From Limnohabitans_A sp048020265 (GTDB taxonomy: Bacteria > Pseudomonadota > Gammaproteobacteria > Burkholderiales > Burkholderiaceae_C), in contig NZ_CP171843.1 in NCBI RefSeq assembly GCF_048020265.1, positions 434,001 to 498,000 of the forward strand: a stretch of DNA of 64,000 nucleotides, written 5' to 3'. Shown here piece by piece: positions 35,674 to 43,489 of the stretch. Under the pieces are notes generated by a model that ran no database searches, was not told the origin of the DNA, and was given only the letters and a program-made list of their open reading frames with translations. The first letter of the stretch is position 1; each line of letters begins with the position of its first letter. Both the position numbers and the translations under genes were made by a program.

Positions 35674-35685
35674 TGCCTGATAGTA

Positions 35686-35699
35686 TGCATTAAAGTGCA
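35686..35699. promoter_or_regulatory. BoxR operator candidate (TGCA-N6-TGCA)
   Basis: A perfect TGCA-TTAAAG-TGCA pair lies between boxD (start 35548) and boxR (start 35757). The related regulator BzdR of Azoarcus is known to bind operators built on TGCA. The same pattern recurs upstream of boxC, so a common regulator is likely. Confidence 0.65.
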
Positions 35700-35756
35700 T
35701 GTTTTGAGGTTGATGAATTCCTAGGGTTTTCCCTGGTCGGTGATCAAAGGTTGAGC

Positions 35757-36671
35757 ATGACATCCCCTGAATCCACATTGATGGAAGTTTCCGAGCCCGA
35801 AACCCGGCGCAGTCCTTTTCTGGAAGCGCTGGGCGAGCGCGTGCGCACCTTGCGTTCGCGCAAAGGCATGACACGCCGCGCCGTGGCGGTGGCGGCCGAT
35901 GTGTCCGAGCGCCATTTGGCCAACCTCGAATACGGCACGGGCAATGTGTCGGTGCTGGTGCTCTTGCAGGTGGCGCAGGCCCTGCAATGCTCGCTGGCCG
36001 AACTGCTGGGCGATGTGACCACCACTTCCCCCGAGTGGCTGCTGATTCGCGAGTTGCTCTCCAAACGCAGCGAGGCCGATTTGCGCCGTGCGCGTGTGCA
36101 GCTGAGCGACATGTTTGGCGAGGGCGGTAACGCGCAAGAGCGCAAGAACCGCATCGCCCTCATTGGCTTGCGCGGCGCGGGCAAGACCTCGCTGGGCCAG
36201 CGCTTGGCTAAGGACCTGGGCTTTCCCTTCATTGAGCTGAGCCGCGAGATCGAGCAGTTTGCCGGTTGCCAGATCAGCGAGATCCACAACCTCTATGGGG
36301 CCAACGCCTACCGCCGTTACGAGCGGCGCGCCCTCGAAGAAGCCATTCAGATCTACCCCGAAGTGGTGATCGCCACACCCGGTGGTTTGGTCTCGGATTC
36401 GGCCAATTTCAACCTGCTGTTGTCGCACTGCACCACCGTGTGGCTGCAGGCCGATGCGGCTGACCACATGGGGCGCGTGGCCGCACAAGGCGACATGCGC
36501 CCCATGGCGGCCAGCCGCGAGGCGATGGAAGACCTCAAGCGCATTTTGGAGGGGCGCTCAGCCTTCTATTCCAAAGCCGACCTGGCCATCAACACCAGCG
36601 GGCGCACCGAAGACCAGGCGTTCGAGGCCTTGCGATCTTCGGTTCGCCAGCACCTGACTTTGGTGTCTTGA
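35757..36671 (+). CDS. boxR: BoxR/BzdR-type regulator: XRE helix-turn-helix fused to shikimate-kinase-like domain
   Basis: This 304-residue regulator has an XRE-type DNA-binding domain at about residues 20-85 (LGERVRTLRSRKGMTRRAV, SERHLANLEYGTGNVS) joined to a shikimate-kinase-like domain at about 125-300 with a P-loop IGLRGAGKTSLGQRLA. In BzdR and BoxR the kinase-like part senses benzoyl-CoA and releases the operator. ATG 35757 is preferred to the in-frame TTG at 35751. It is divergent from boxD-bclA and precedes boxC by 156 bp; TGCA operator candidates lie in both gaps, indicating autoregulation as well as control of both box transcripts. Confidence 0.93.
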   Translation: MTSPESTLMEVSEPETRRSPFLEALGERVRTLRSRKGMTRRAVAVAADVSERHLANLEYGTGNVSVLVLLQVAQALQCSLAELLGDVTTTSPEWLLIRELLSKRSEADLRRARVQLSDMFGEGGNAQERKNRIALIGLRGAGKTSLGQRLAKDLGFPFIELSREIEQFAGCQISEIHNLYGANAYRRYERRALEEAIQIYPEVVIATPGGLVSDSANFNLLLSHCTTVWLQADAADHMGRVAAQGDMRPMAASREAMEDLKRILEGRSAFYSKADLAINTSGRTEDQAFEALRSSVRQHLTLVS

Positions 36672-36714
36672 GGGATGCAAGAAATTTCATTTCCTAGGGT
36701 AAATACCTATAAAA

Positions 36715-36728
36715 TGAATTAAAGTGCA
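36715..36728. promoter_or_regulatory. Degenerate BoxR operator (TGAA-N6-TGCA)
   Basis: TGAA-TTAAAG-TGCA lies 100 bp upstream of the boxC start. The central hexamer TTAAAG is identical to that of the perfect site before boxR, which makes a chance match less likely. Confidence 0.5.
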
Positions 36729-36770
36729 TATTGAGGGTGGACTTGATCGGCACTAAAATTCAGCAAAGCA

Positions 36771-36784
36771 TGCACTGAAGTGCA
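36771..36784. promoter_or_regulatory. BoxR operator candidate upstream of boxC (TGCA-N6-TGCA)
   Basis: A perfect TGCA-CTGAAG-TGCA pair lies 44 bp upstream of the boxC ATG. It is 56 bp from the degenerate site at 36715, near five helical turns, so two bound dimers could lie on roughly the same face of the DNA. Confidence 0.65.
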
Positions 36785-36827
36785 TTTTTTGACCAACATC
36801 AAACCTTCCTACACGACGGAGACCGAC

Positions 36828-38486
36828 ATGAGCACTTCCCTTCAGGTCAATTACCAGACCAACCCAGCCGAGTACAAGCACATTCAATTGGCCTTTGAGG
36901 GCGAGATCGCGACCTTGTCGATCAACATCAACGAAGACGCCGGCATCCGACCTGGCTACAAACTCAAGCTCAACAGTTACGACCTGGGTGTGGACATCGA
37001 GTTGCACGACGCGCTGCAGCGCATCCGCTTTGAGCACCCTGAAGTGCGCACCGTGGTGGTGACCAGCGCGCGTGACCGCGTGTTCTGTTCTGGCGCCAAC
37101 ATCTTCATGTTGGGTGTGTCCACCCACGGCTGGAAAGTGAACTTCTGCAAATTCACCAACGAAACCCGCAACGGCATCGAAGACTCCAGCAAGCACGACG
37201 GCCTGAAATTCGTCGCGGCCCTGAACGGCGCTTGCGCGGGCGGCGGCTACGAGCTGGCCCTGGCTTGCGACGACATCGTGCTGGTGGACGACCGCTCGTC
37301 TGCCGTGTCTTTGCCTGAAGTGCCCCTGCTGGGCGTGCTGCCCGGTACCGGTGGCCTGACCCGCGTGACCGACAAGCGCCATATGCGCCACGACCTGGCC
37401 GACATCTTCTGCACCAGCGTCGAAGGCGTGCGCGGTCAAAAAGCCGTGGACTGGCGTTTGGTCGACGCGATCGCCAAGCCCGCAGCCTTCAAGGAAGTGG
37501 TCAAAGAGCGTGCCACCAAGCTGGCCGCTGGCAGCATCCGCCCCGTGGGCGCCAAAGGTGTGACCCTCACACCGATCAACCGCACCATCGCGGCTGACAG
37601 CCTGAGCTACACCAATGTGTCGGTGGACATCGACCGCGCCAAGCGCATCGCCACCTTCACCGTCAAGGCGCCTGCCACGGCCCAGCCCACCGACATTGCC
37701 GGCATCGAAGCCGCAGGCGTGAACTGGTGGCCGCTGCAGATGGTGCGCGAACTCGACGACGCCATCCTGCACATGCGCACCAACGAACTCGACATCGGCA
37801 CCTGGGTCATCAAGACTTCGGGCGACGCTGCCGCGGTGCTGGCCTCGGATGCCACCATGCTGGCCCACAAAGACCACTGGTTTGTGCGCGAAACCATCGG
37901 TCACCTGCGCCGCACACTGGCCCGGATGGACGTGACCTCGCGCAGCCTGTTTGCCTTGGTCGAAGAGGGGACTTGTTTTGTCGGCACACTCGCCGAATTG
38001 GCCTTCTGTGCCGACCGTGCCTACATGCTGGCGCTGCCGGACGACGAAGCCAAAGCCCCCAAGATTCAGCTGAACGAAATGAACTTTGGTTTCTTCCCCA
38101 TGGTCAATGACCAGACCCGCCTGCAGCGCCGCTTTTATGAAGAAGTGCCCGCGATGGAAGCCGCTCGCGGCGCCATCGGCAAGGCCTTGGATGCCGACGC
38201 CGCTCTGGCCCTGGGCTTGGTCACGGCAGCGCCTGACGACATCGACTGGGCTGACGAGATCCGTTTGGCCCTGGAAGAGCGTTCGTCCATGTCGCCTGAC
38301 GCCTTGACCGGTCTGGAAGCCAACCTGCGTTTCGCTCAGCAAGAGAACATGCTGACCCGCATCTTCGGCCGCTTGACTGCCTGGCAGAACTGGATCTTCC
38401 AGCGCCCCAACGCCGTTGGCGAAAAAGGTGCCCTGAAGGTTTACGGCAAAGGCGAAAAAGTCCAGTTTGATATGAACCGCGTTTGA
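36828..38486 (+). CDS. boxC: 2,3-epoxybenzoyl-CoA dihydrolase
   Basis: This 552-residue crotonase-superfamily enzyme opens the epoxide ring of 2,3-epoxybenzoyl-CoA by adding two waters, giving 3,4-dehydroadipyl-CoA semialdehyde and formate. Two crotonase-like halves can be seen. The first has FCSGANIFMLGV (oxyanion hole) and ALNGACAGGGYELALACDDI; the second runs from about residue 300. I chose ATG 36828 (MSTSLQVNYQ), preceded by ACGGAGA; an earlier in-frame ATG at 36780 overlaps the operator. It is the first gene of boxCBA, with boxB 91 bp downstream. The formate released is the likely substrate of the formate dehydrogenases encoded just beyond boxA. Confidence 0.96.
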   Translation: MSTSLQVNYQTNPAEYKHIQLAFEGEIATLSININEDAGIRPGYKLKLNSYDLGVDIELHDALQRIRFEHPEVRTVVVTSARDRVFCSGANIFMLGVSTHGWKVNFCKFTNETRNGIEDSSKHDGLKFVAALNGACAGGGYELALACDDIVLVDDRSSAVSLPEVPLLGVLPGTGGLTRVTDKRHMRHDLADIFCTSVEGVRGQKAVDWRLVDAIAKPAAFKEVVKERATKLAAGSIRPVGAKGVTLTPINRTIAADSLSYTNVSVDIDRAKRIATFTVKAPATAQPTDIAGIEAAGVNWWPLQMVRELDDAILHMRTNELDIGTWVIKTSGDAAAVLASDATMLAHKDHWFVRETIGHLRRTLARMDVTSRSLFALVEEGTCFVGTLAELAFCADRAYMLALPDDEAKAPKIQLNEMNFGFFPMVNDQTRLQRRFYEEVPAMEAARGAIGKALDADAALALGLVTAAPDDIDWADEIRLALEERSSMSPDALTGLEANLRFAQQENMLTRIFGRLTAWQNWIFQRPNAVGEKGALKVYGKGEKVQFDMNRV

Positions 38487-38576
38487 TGTTTTTGCGTTGT
38501 GCAGTGCGGTGCCCGGTGGTCCGCGCTGCAACCGAAATTTGACCCCACCGTTGCTTTTTTATTTCTGGAGACTCTC

Positions 38577-40004
38577 ATGTCCGGTATCAACTACAGCGAA
38601 AAAATCCCCAACAACGTCAACTTGAGCGAAGACCGCACGCTGCAACGCGCCTTGGAGCAGTGGCAGCCCAACTTCATCAACTGGTGGGACGACATGGGCC
38701 CCGAGGGCTCGACCGACATGGACGTGTACCTGCGCACGGCCGTGAGCGTGGACCCGCAAGGCTGGGCCCAGTTTGGCCACGTCAAGATGCGCGACTACCG
38801 TTGGGGCGTGTTCCTCAACCCCGGCGAGCAAGACCGCAAGATCCACTTCGGTGACCACATCGGCGAGAAAGCCTGGCAAGACGTGCCTGGCGAGCACCGC
38901 GCCAACCTGCGCCGCATCATCGTGACCCAAGGCGACACCGAGCCCGCATCGGTCGAGCAGCAGCGTCACCTGGGCCTGACTGCGCCCAGCATGTATGACC
39001 TGCGCAACCTGTTCCAGATCAACGTCGAAGAAGGCCGCCACCTGTGGGCCATGGTGTATTTGCTGCACAAATACTTTGGCAAAGACGGCCGTGAAGAAGC
39101 CGACGCCCTGCTGCAGCGCAACAGCGGCAACGAAGACAACCCCCGTATCCTGCAGGCCTTCAACGAGAAGACCCCTGACTGGTTGTCTTTCTTCATGTTC
39201 ACTTACTTCACAGACCGTGACGGCAAGTTCCAGCTGTGCGCTTTGGCTGAGTCGGCTTTCGACCCATTGGCCCGCACCACCAAGTTTATGCTGACCGAAG
39301 AAGCCCACCACATGTTTGTGGGTGAGTCCGGCGTGAGCCGCACCATCCAGCGCACCGTGGACGTGATGAACCAGCTCAAAACCGATGACGTGGCCAAGCT
39401 GCGCGCCGCCGGTGTGATCGACCTGCCGACCATCCAGCGTTACATCAACTTCCACTTCTCGGTGACCATCGACCTGTTCGGTGCCGACCAGTCGTCCAAC
39501 GCCGCCACCTTCTACAGCTCCGGTCTGAAGGGCCGTTACGAAGAAGGCAAGCGCACCGATGACCACGTCTTGAAGGGCAACAGCTACAAGATCCTGTCGG
39601 TCGAAGACGGCAAGCTGGTCGAGAAAGAAGTGCCGATGCTCAACGCTTTGAACGAGGTGCTGCGCGATGATTACATCACCGATTCCAAAGGCGGCATCGA
39701 GCGTTGGAACCGCGTGATCTCCAAAGCCGGTATTCCTTTCACCTTGACCGCGCCCCACAAGGCTTTCCACCGCAACATCGGCTCTTTGTCCGGTGCCAAG
39801 ATCACGCCCGATGGCCGTGTGGTGAGCGATGAAGAGTGGATGTCCAAAGTGGGCGAGTGGTTGCCTACCAACGAAGACCGCGCCTATGTGGCCAGTCTGA
39901 TGGGCCGTTGCGTCGAGCCAGGCAAGTTTGCCAACTGGATCGCGCCACCCGTCATGGGCATCAACCGTCAGCCTGTGGACTTTGATTACGTCCGTTTCAA
40001 CTGA
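38577..40004 (+). CDS. boxB: Benzoyl-CoA 2,3-epoxidase, oxygenase subunit
   Basis: This 475-residue class I diiron oxygenase inserts one oxygen atom of O2 into benzoyl-CoA to give the 2,3-epoxide. The iron-binding helices appear as NVEEGRHLWAM (about residue 150) and LTEEAHHMFVG (about residue 240), each with the Glu and His ligands of the BoxB family. The start MSGINYSEKIPNNVNL and end FDYVRFN are typical. ATG 38577 is preceded by CTGGAG about nine bases upstream. The enzyme depends on electrons from BoxA. A long intergenic region with stacked hairpins separates it from boxA. Confidence 0.96.
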   Translation: MSGINYSEKIPNNVNLSEDRTLQRALEQWQPNFINWWDDMGPEGSTDMDVYLRTAVSVDPQGWAQFGHVKMRDYRWGVFLNPGEQDRKIHFGDHIGEKAWQDVPGEHRANLRRIIVTQGDTEPASVEQQRHLGLTAPSMYDLRNLFQINVEEGRHLWAMVYLLHKYFGKDGREEADALLQRNSGNEDNPRILQAFNEKTPDWLSFFMFTYFTDRDGKFQLCALAESAFDPLARTTKFMLTEEAHHMFVGESGVSRTIQRTVDVMNQLKTDDVAKLRAAGVIDLPTIQRYINFHFSVTIDLFGADQSSNAATFYSSGLKGRYEEGKRTDDHVLKGNSYKILSVEDGKLVEKEVPMLNALNEVLRDDYITDSKGGIERWNRVISKAGIPFTLTAPHKAFHRNIGSLSGAKITPDGRVVSDEEWMSKVGEWLPTNEDRAYVASLMGRCVEPGKFANWIAPPVMGINRQPVDFDYVRFN

Positions 40005-40043
40005 TTGAGTCTCTGATTTGACTGCTGCCTCCTTCGTGGGGCG

Positions 40044-40121
40044 GCAGTCATCAAAGGCAGGGGCGGGTTCCTCATACTGGGGTGCCAGAAATCGTCACCC
40101 GCCCCTGCCTTTGATGACTGC
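40044..40121 (+). repeat. Large hairpin A: perfect 25-bp inverted repeat
   Basis: Arms at 40044-40068 and 40097-40121 are perfectly complementary, with a 28-base loop at 40069-40096. It begins 39 bp after the boxB stop. No T-run follows, so it is not a standard intrinsic terminator. Its loop is nearly complementary to the loop of hairpin B at 40183-40254 (positions 40072-40094 pair with about 40208-40230). The length and perfection of the stem are far beyond chance. Confidence 0.9.
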
Positions 40122-40123
40122 AT

Positions 40124-40175
40124 GGTGTGCGCAAAGCACACCCAACGCCAGTAGACTGCAAGGTCTGCGCTGGCG
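40124..40175 (+). repeat. Two small hairpins between the large ones
   Basis: First, GGTGTGC (40124-40130) pairs with GCACACC (40136-40142) around a GCAAA loop. Second, CGCCAG (40146-40151) pairs with CTGGCG (40170-40175), with an inner AGAC/GTCT stem (40153-40156 and 40163-40166). Together with the large hairpins they fill almost all the space between 40044 and 40254. Confidence 0.7.
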
Positions 40176-40182
40176 CTGAGCG

Positions 40183-40254
40183 ACGGTATGGCTTGGGGCC
40201 GGGCGCCGATTTCTGGTACTCCAGCATGAGGCGCCCGGCCCCAAGCCATACCGT
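40183..40254 (+). repeat. Large hairpin B: perfect 25-bp inverted repeat
   Basis: Arms at 40183-40207 and 40230-40254 are perfectly complementary, with a 22-base loop (40208-40229); outward pairing continues for three more positions with one G-T. It ends 56 bp before the boxA ATG. Its stem sequence is unrelated to that of hairpin A, but its loop is close to the inverted complement of loop A: of 23 aligned positions 20 are Watson-Crick pairs, two are G-U type and one is a mismatch. Confidence 0.9.
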
Positions 40255-40310
40255 TGCGGGCCTCGCAAACCAAAAACAAATCGCTAAAGACACAACAAGA
40301 GATCCAAGAC

Positions 40311-41624
40311 ATGAGCACAGAAGCGACCTTGATCAAACAACACCTGATCGACCCGGAAATCTGCATCCGCTGCAACACTTGCGAAGCGATCTGCCCAGTT
40401 GGGGCCATCACCCACGACTCGCTCAACTACGTCGTCAAGGCCGACATCTGCAACCTCTGCATGGACTGCATCTCGCCATGCCCCACAGGCTCGATTGACA
40501 ACTGGCGCATGATGCCCAAGGCCAAGGCCTACAGCATCGAAGAACAACTCAAGTGGGACGAGCTGCCTGCTGAACTGAGCGCTGAGGAATTGGCTGAGGC
40601 CGGTGGCCCTGGCGATGCCGCACAAGAAGAAGCCCAAGCTGCTGTGCAAGCGGCCGCGGCCTCTTCGGCTTCGGCGGCCAGCACCGCCTCTGCGTCGGGC
40701 TTCAACTCGGCCCAGTTCGGCGCCACCATCCCGCCATGGTCGGCAGCGCATGCCTATACCAACCTCTATGGCCCCAAAGCGGCCGAAAAAACCATCACCG
40801 CCACCGTCACCGGCAACCTGCGCGTGACCGAAGTCGGCAAACAAGACGGGCAACAAGACTACGACACCCACCACATCGTGCTCGACTTCGGCAGCATGCC
40901 TTTCCCGGTGCTCGAAGGCCAGTCGATCGGCATCATCCCACCGGGCTTGGATGCCAAAGGCAAGCCGCACCATGCGCGCCAGTACTCGATCGCCAGCCCC
41001 CGCAACGGCGAGCGCCCGGGCCACAACAACCTGTCGCTGACCATCAAGCGCGTGCTCGAAGACCACGATGGCCAGCCGGTACGTGGCGTCGGCTCCAACT
41101 ACATGTGTGATCTGCAGGTCGGTGACAAGGTGCAGGTGATCGGGCCGTTTGGCGCGAGCTTCCTGATGCCCAACCACCCCAAGAGCAACATTGTCATGAT
41201 CTGCACCGGCACCGGCTCTGCGCCCATGCGGGCCATGACCGAGTGGCGCCGCCGCTTGCGGGCCAGCGGCAAGTTCGAGGGTGGCAAGCTGATGCTGTTC
41301 TTCGGCGCACGCACCCCGGCCGAGCTGCCGTACTTTGGCCCGCTGAACAACCTGCCCAAGGACTTCATCGACATCGAATTCGCTTTCTCGCGTGAAGTCG
41401 GCAAACCCAAGCGCTATGTGCAGGACGCCATGCGCGATCGCGCGGCCGACCTGGTGGCCCAGCTCAAAGACCCGAACACCTGCTTTTACGTCTGCGGCCT
41501 CAAAAGCATGGAAGAAGGCGTGGTCATGGCCTTGCGAGACATCGCACAGAACGCCGGACTCGATTGGGATAGCGTGGGTGCGGCCCTCAAGAAAGAAGGT
41601 CGGCTCCACCTTGAGACCTATTGA
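40311..41624 (+). CDS. boxA: Benzoyl-CoA 2,3-epoxidase, reductase subunit
   Basis: This 437-residue reductase passes electrons from NADPH through FAD and iron-sulfur clusters to BoxB. The N-terminus holds two [4Fe-4S] motifs, CIRCNTCEAICPVG and CNLCMDCISPCPTG. A linker rich in Ala, Glu and Ser follows (about 90-145), then a ferredoxin-NADP reductase module with the FAD motif RQYSIASPRNGE and the nucleotide motif ICTGTGSAPMRAM, and the C-terminal aromatic residue region ends HLETY. Start ATG 40311 is the first codon of the conserved protein. It closes the boxCBA group; the NAD-linked formate dehydrogenase genes start 140 bp later. Confidence 0.95.
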   Translation: MSTEATLIKQHLIDPEICIRCNTCEAICPVGAITHDSLNYVVKADICNLCMDCISPCPTGSIDNWRMMPKAKAYSIEEQLKWDELPAELSAEELAEAGGPGDAAQEEAQAAVQAAAASSASAASTASASGFNSAQFGATIPPWSAAHAYTNLYGPKAAEKTITATVTGNLRVTEVGKQDGQQDYDTHHIVLDFGSMPFPVLEGQSIGIIPPGLDAKGKPHHARQYSIASPRNGERPGHNNLSLTIKRVLEDHDGQPVRGVGSNYMCDLQVGDKVQVIGPFGASFLMPNHPKSNIVMICTGTGSAPMRAMTEWRRRLRASGKFEGGKLMLFFGARTPAELPYFGPLNNLPKDFIDIEFAFSREVGKPKRYVQDAMRDRAADLVAQLKDPNTCFYVCGLKSMEEGVVMALRDIAQNAGLDWDSVGAALKKEGRLHLETY

Positions 41625-41764
41625 GTGGATGCCGTGTCTTGGGGGTGTCGCCGTTTTGCGGAAGAGACCGTCCATTCGCGCTAGAGTCCCGCTGCTTGGG
41701 AGGTGAGGCGGCCGACCGTCCAGCATCCCCTTTGGCTCGCTGATTCTTGGAGTGATTGCTTCGC

Positions 41765-43489
41765 ATGCAGACCGACCCCACGACCGAAACCCGCATCGGG
41801 CTCCAGCAGTTGCGTGAGCAACTGCGCCAGCCCCGATTCCAGCTCAAAGGCCGTCAGGTCTTGCCCGAGGCGCGTGCCCAGGTGCGCGCTCTGATCGGTG
41901 CACCGCCCGCAGACGGTCACCGCAGGGATCTGTTGATCGAACACCTGCATGCACTGAACGACCATTTCCATGGTCTCTTCGAGCGGCACATCGTGGCGCT
42001 GGCGGCCGAAATGCGCTTGCCCGTGGTCGAGGTGTTCGAGGTCGCTTCCTTTTATCACCACTTCGAGATCCTGAAAGACGATGAAACCGCGCCGCGTCTG
42101 ACTGTGCGTGTGTGTGACAGCCTGAGCTGCAGCCTGGCCGGCAGTGACGGCTTGCTGCGCCAGTTGCAGGCCGAGCTGCTGGGCGTGAAAGTGGTGCCCG
42201 TGCCGTGCCTGGGCCGCTGCGAGCAGGCGCCAGCCGCCCAGGTGGGCCAGCAGGCCGTGGCGCAGGCTACGCCCCAGGCCGTGAGCGACCGGGTGGTGGC
42301 GCAGCAGACCACACCGAACCCTTTGCCCGACGCCACTCGGCTGGCGGCTTATCGGCAAGCCGGCGGTTACCAGCTGGCGCTGCAGGTCGCGGCGGGGCTG
42401 AAGGATCACGAATCGGTCATCCAGTGTCTGGAGTCCTCGGGTTTGCGGGGTCTGGGCGGCGCGGGTTTCCCGGCCGGCCGCAAATGGCGCATCGTGCGCA
42501 GCCAGCCGGGTCCACGTCTCATGGCGGTGAACATCGACGAGGGCGAGCCCGGCACCTTCAAGGACCGCACCTGCTTGGAGTCGGACCCGCACCGCTTTCT
42601 GGAAGGCGTGCTGATCGCGGCCAGCGTGGTCGGCTGCGAAGCGGTCTACATCTACCTGCGCGACGAGTACCACGAAGCGCGTGTCTTGCTGACCGAAGAG
42701 TTGGCTGCCCTTCAGGCCAATCCGCCTTGCGCCATGCCGCGCATCGAGTTGCGCCGTGGCGCGGGCGCCTACATTTGCGGTGAAGAATCCGCAATGATCG
42801 AGAGCATCGAGGGCAAACGGGGTGAGCCCCGCATGCGCCCGCCTTACATCGCTGAAGTCGGCCTGTTTGGCCGCCCGACCCTGGAGCACAACTTTGAGAC
42901 GCTGTACTGGATACGCGAGCTCATCGAACAAGGCGCCGACAGCTTTGCATCGCACGGTCGCCATGGCCGCCAGGGACTGCGCCGCTTCAGCGTGAGTGGC
43001 CGCGTGAAACACCCGGGTGTCAAGCTCGCGCCCGCAGGTATCACGCTGCGCGAATTGGTCGACGAATACTGCGGCGGCATGGCCGAGGGGCACACGCTCT
43101 ACGCCTATTTGCCCGGTGGTGCCAGCGGCGGCATCTTGCCCGCGCGTCTGGCCGACGTACCGCTCGACTTTGACACCTTGCAGCCGCACGGCTGCTTCAT
43201 CGGCTCGGGCGCCGTGATGGTGCTCAGCCAACACGACAGCGCCCGCGAAGCGGCGCTGAACGTGATGCGCTTTTTTGCGCACGAGAGCTGCGGCCAATGC
43301 ACGCCTTGCCGCGTCGGCACCGACAAGGCCGCCCAACTCATGGCGGCCGATGTGTGGGATGCCGACACCCTGCAAGACCTGGCGCAGGTCATGGGCGATG
43401 CGTCAATTTGCGGTCTGGGGCAAGCCGCGCCGAACCCGATCCGCTGTGTGCTGCAGTATTTTCCGCACGAAGTCGGGGCCCCAGCATGA
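41765..43489 (+). CDS. NAD-dependent formate dehydrogenase, fused NuoE/NuoF-like subunit
   Basis: This 574-residue protein joins the gamma and beta subunits of a soluble NAD-linked formate dehydrogenase in one chain. Residues about 1-165 are NuoE-like with a [2Fe-2S] site (VCDSLSC and PCLGRC). The rest is NuoF-like with the FMN motif GLRGLGGAGFPAGRKW, the NADH motif GAGAYICGEESAM, and the [4Fe-4S] ligands in SCGQCTPCRVGT plus a later ICGLG cysteine. In Cupriavidus and Rhodobacter FdsG and FdsB are separate proteins. ATG 41765 is preferred over the in-frame TTG at 41756. Its TGA overlaps the start of the alpha subunit (ATGA). It should oxidise formate from BoxC and make NADH. Confidence 0.9.
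   Translation: MQTDPTTETRIGLQQLREQLRQPRFQLKGRQVLPEARAQVRALIGAPPADGHRRDLLIEHLHALNDHFHGLFERHIVALAAEMRLPVVEVFEVASFYHHFEILKDDETAPRLTVRVCDSLSCSLAGSDGLLRQLQAELLGVKVVPVPCLGRCEQAPAAQVGQQAVAQATPQAVSDRVVAQQTTPNPLPDATRLAAYRQAGGYQLALQVAAGLKDHESVIQCLESSGLRGLGGAGFPAGRKWRIVRSQPGPRLMAVNIDEGEPGTFKDRTCLESDPHRFLEGVLIAASVVGCEAVYIYLRDEYHEARVLLTEELAALQANPPCAMPRIELRRGAGAYICGEESAMIESIEGKRGEPRMRPPYIAEVGLFGRPTLEHNFETLYWIRELIEQGADSFASHGRHGRQGLRRFSVSGRVKHPGVKLAPAGITLRELVDEYCGGMAEGHTLYAYLPGGASGGILPARLADVPLDFDTLQPHGCFIGSGAVMVLSQHDSAREAALNVMRFFAHESCGQCTPCRVGTDKAAQLMAADVWDADTLQDLAQVMGDASICGLGQAAPNPIRCVLQYFPHEVGAPA

Noticed and set aside
36753..38531. Long minus-strand open frame opposite boxC
   Set aside because: boxC is unambiguous on the other strand and there is no ribosome site or known family for the antisense product.
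40044..40254. Rho-independent terminators between boxB and boxA
   Set aside because: Neither large hairpin is followed by a T-run, and boxA is needed with boxB; the structure needs another explanation.
40044..40254. Integron attC site or insertion-sequence end
   Set aside because: No attC R-box pair in the right arrangement, no integrase or transposase gene, and no target-site duplication that I can see.
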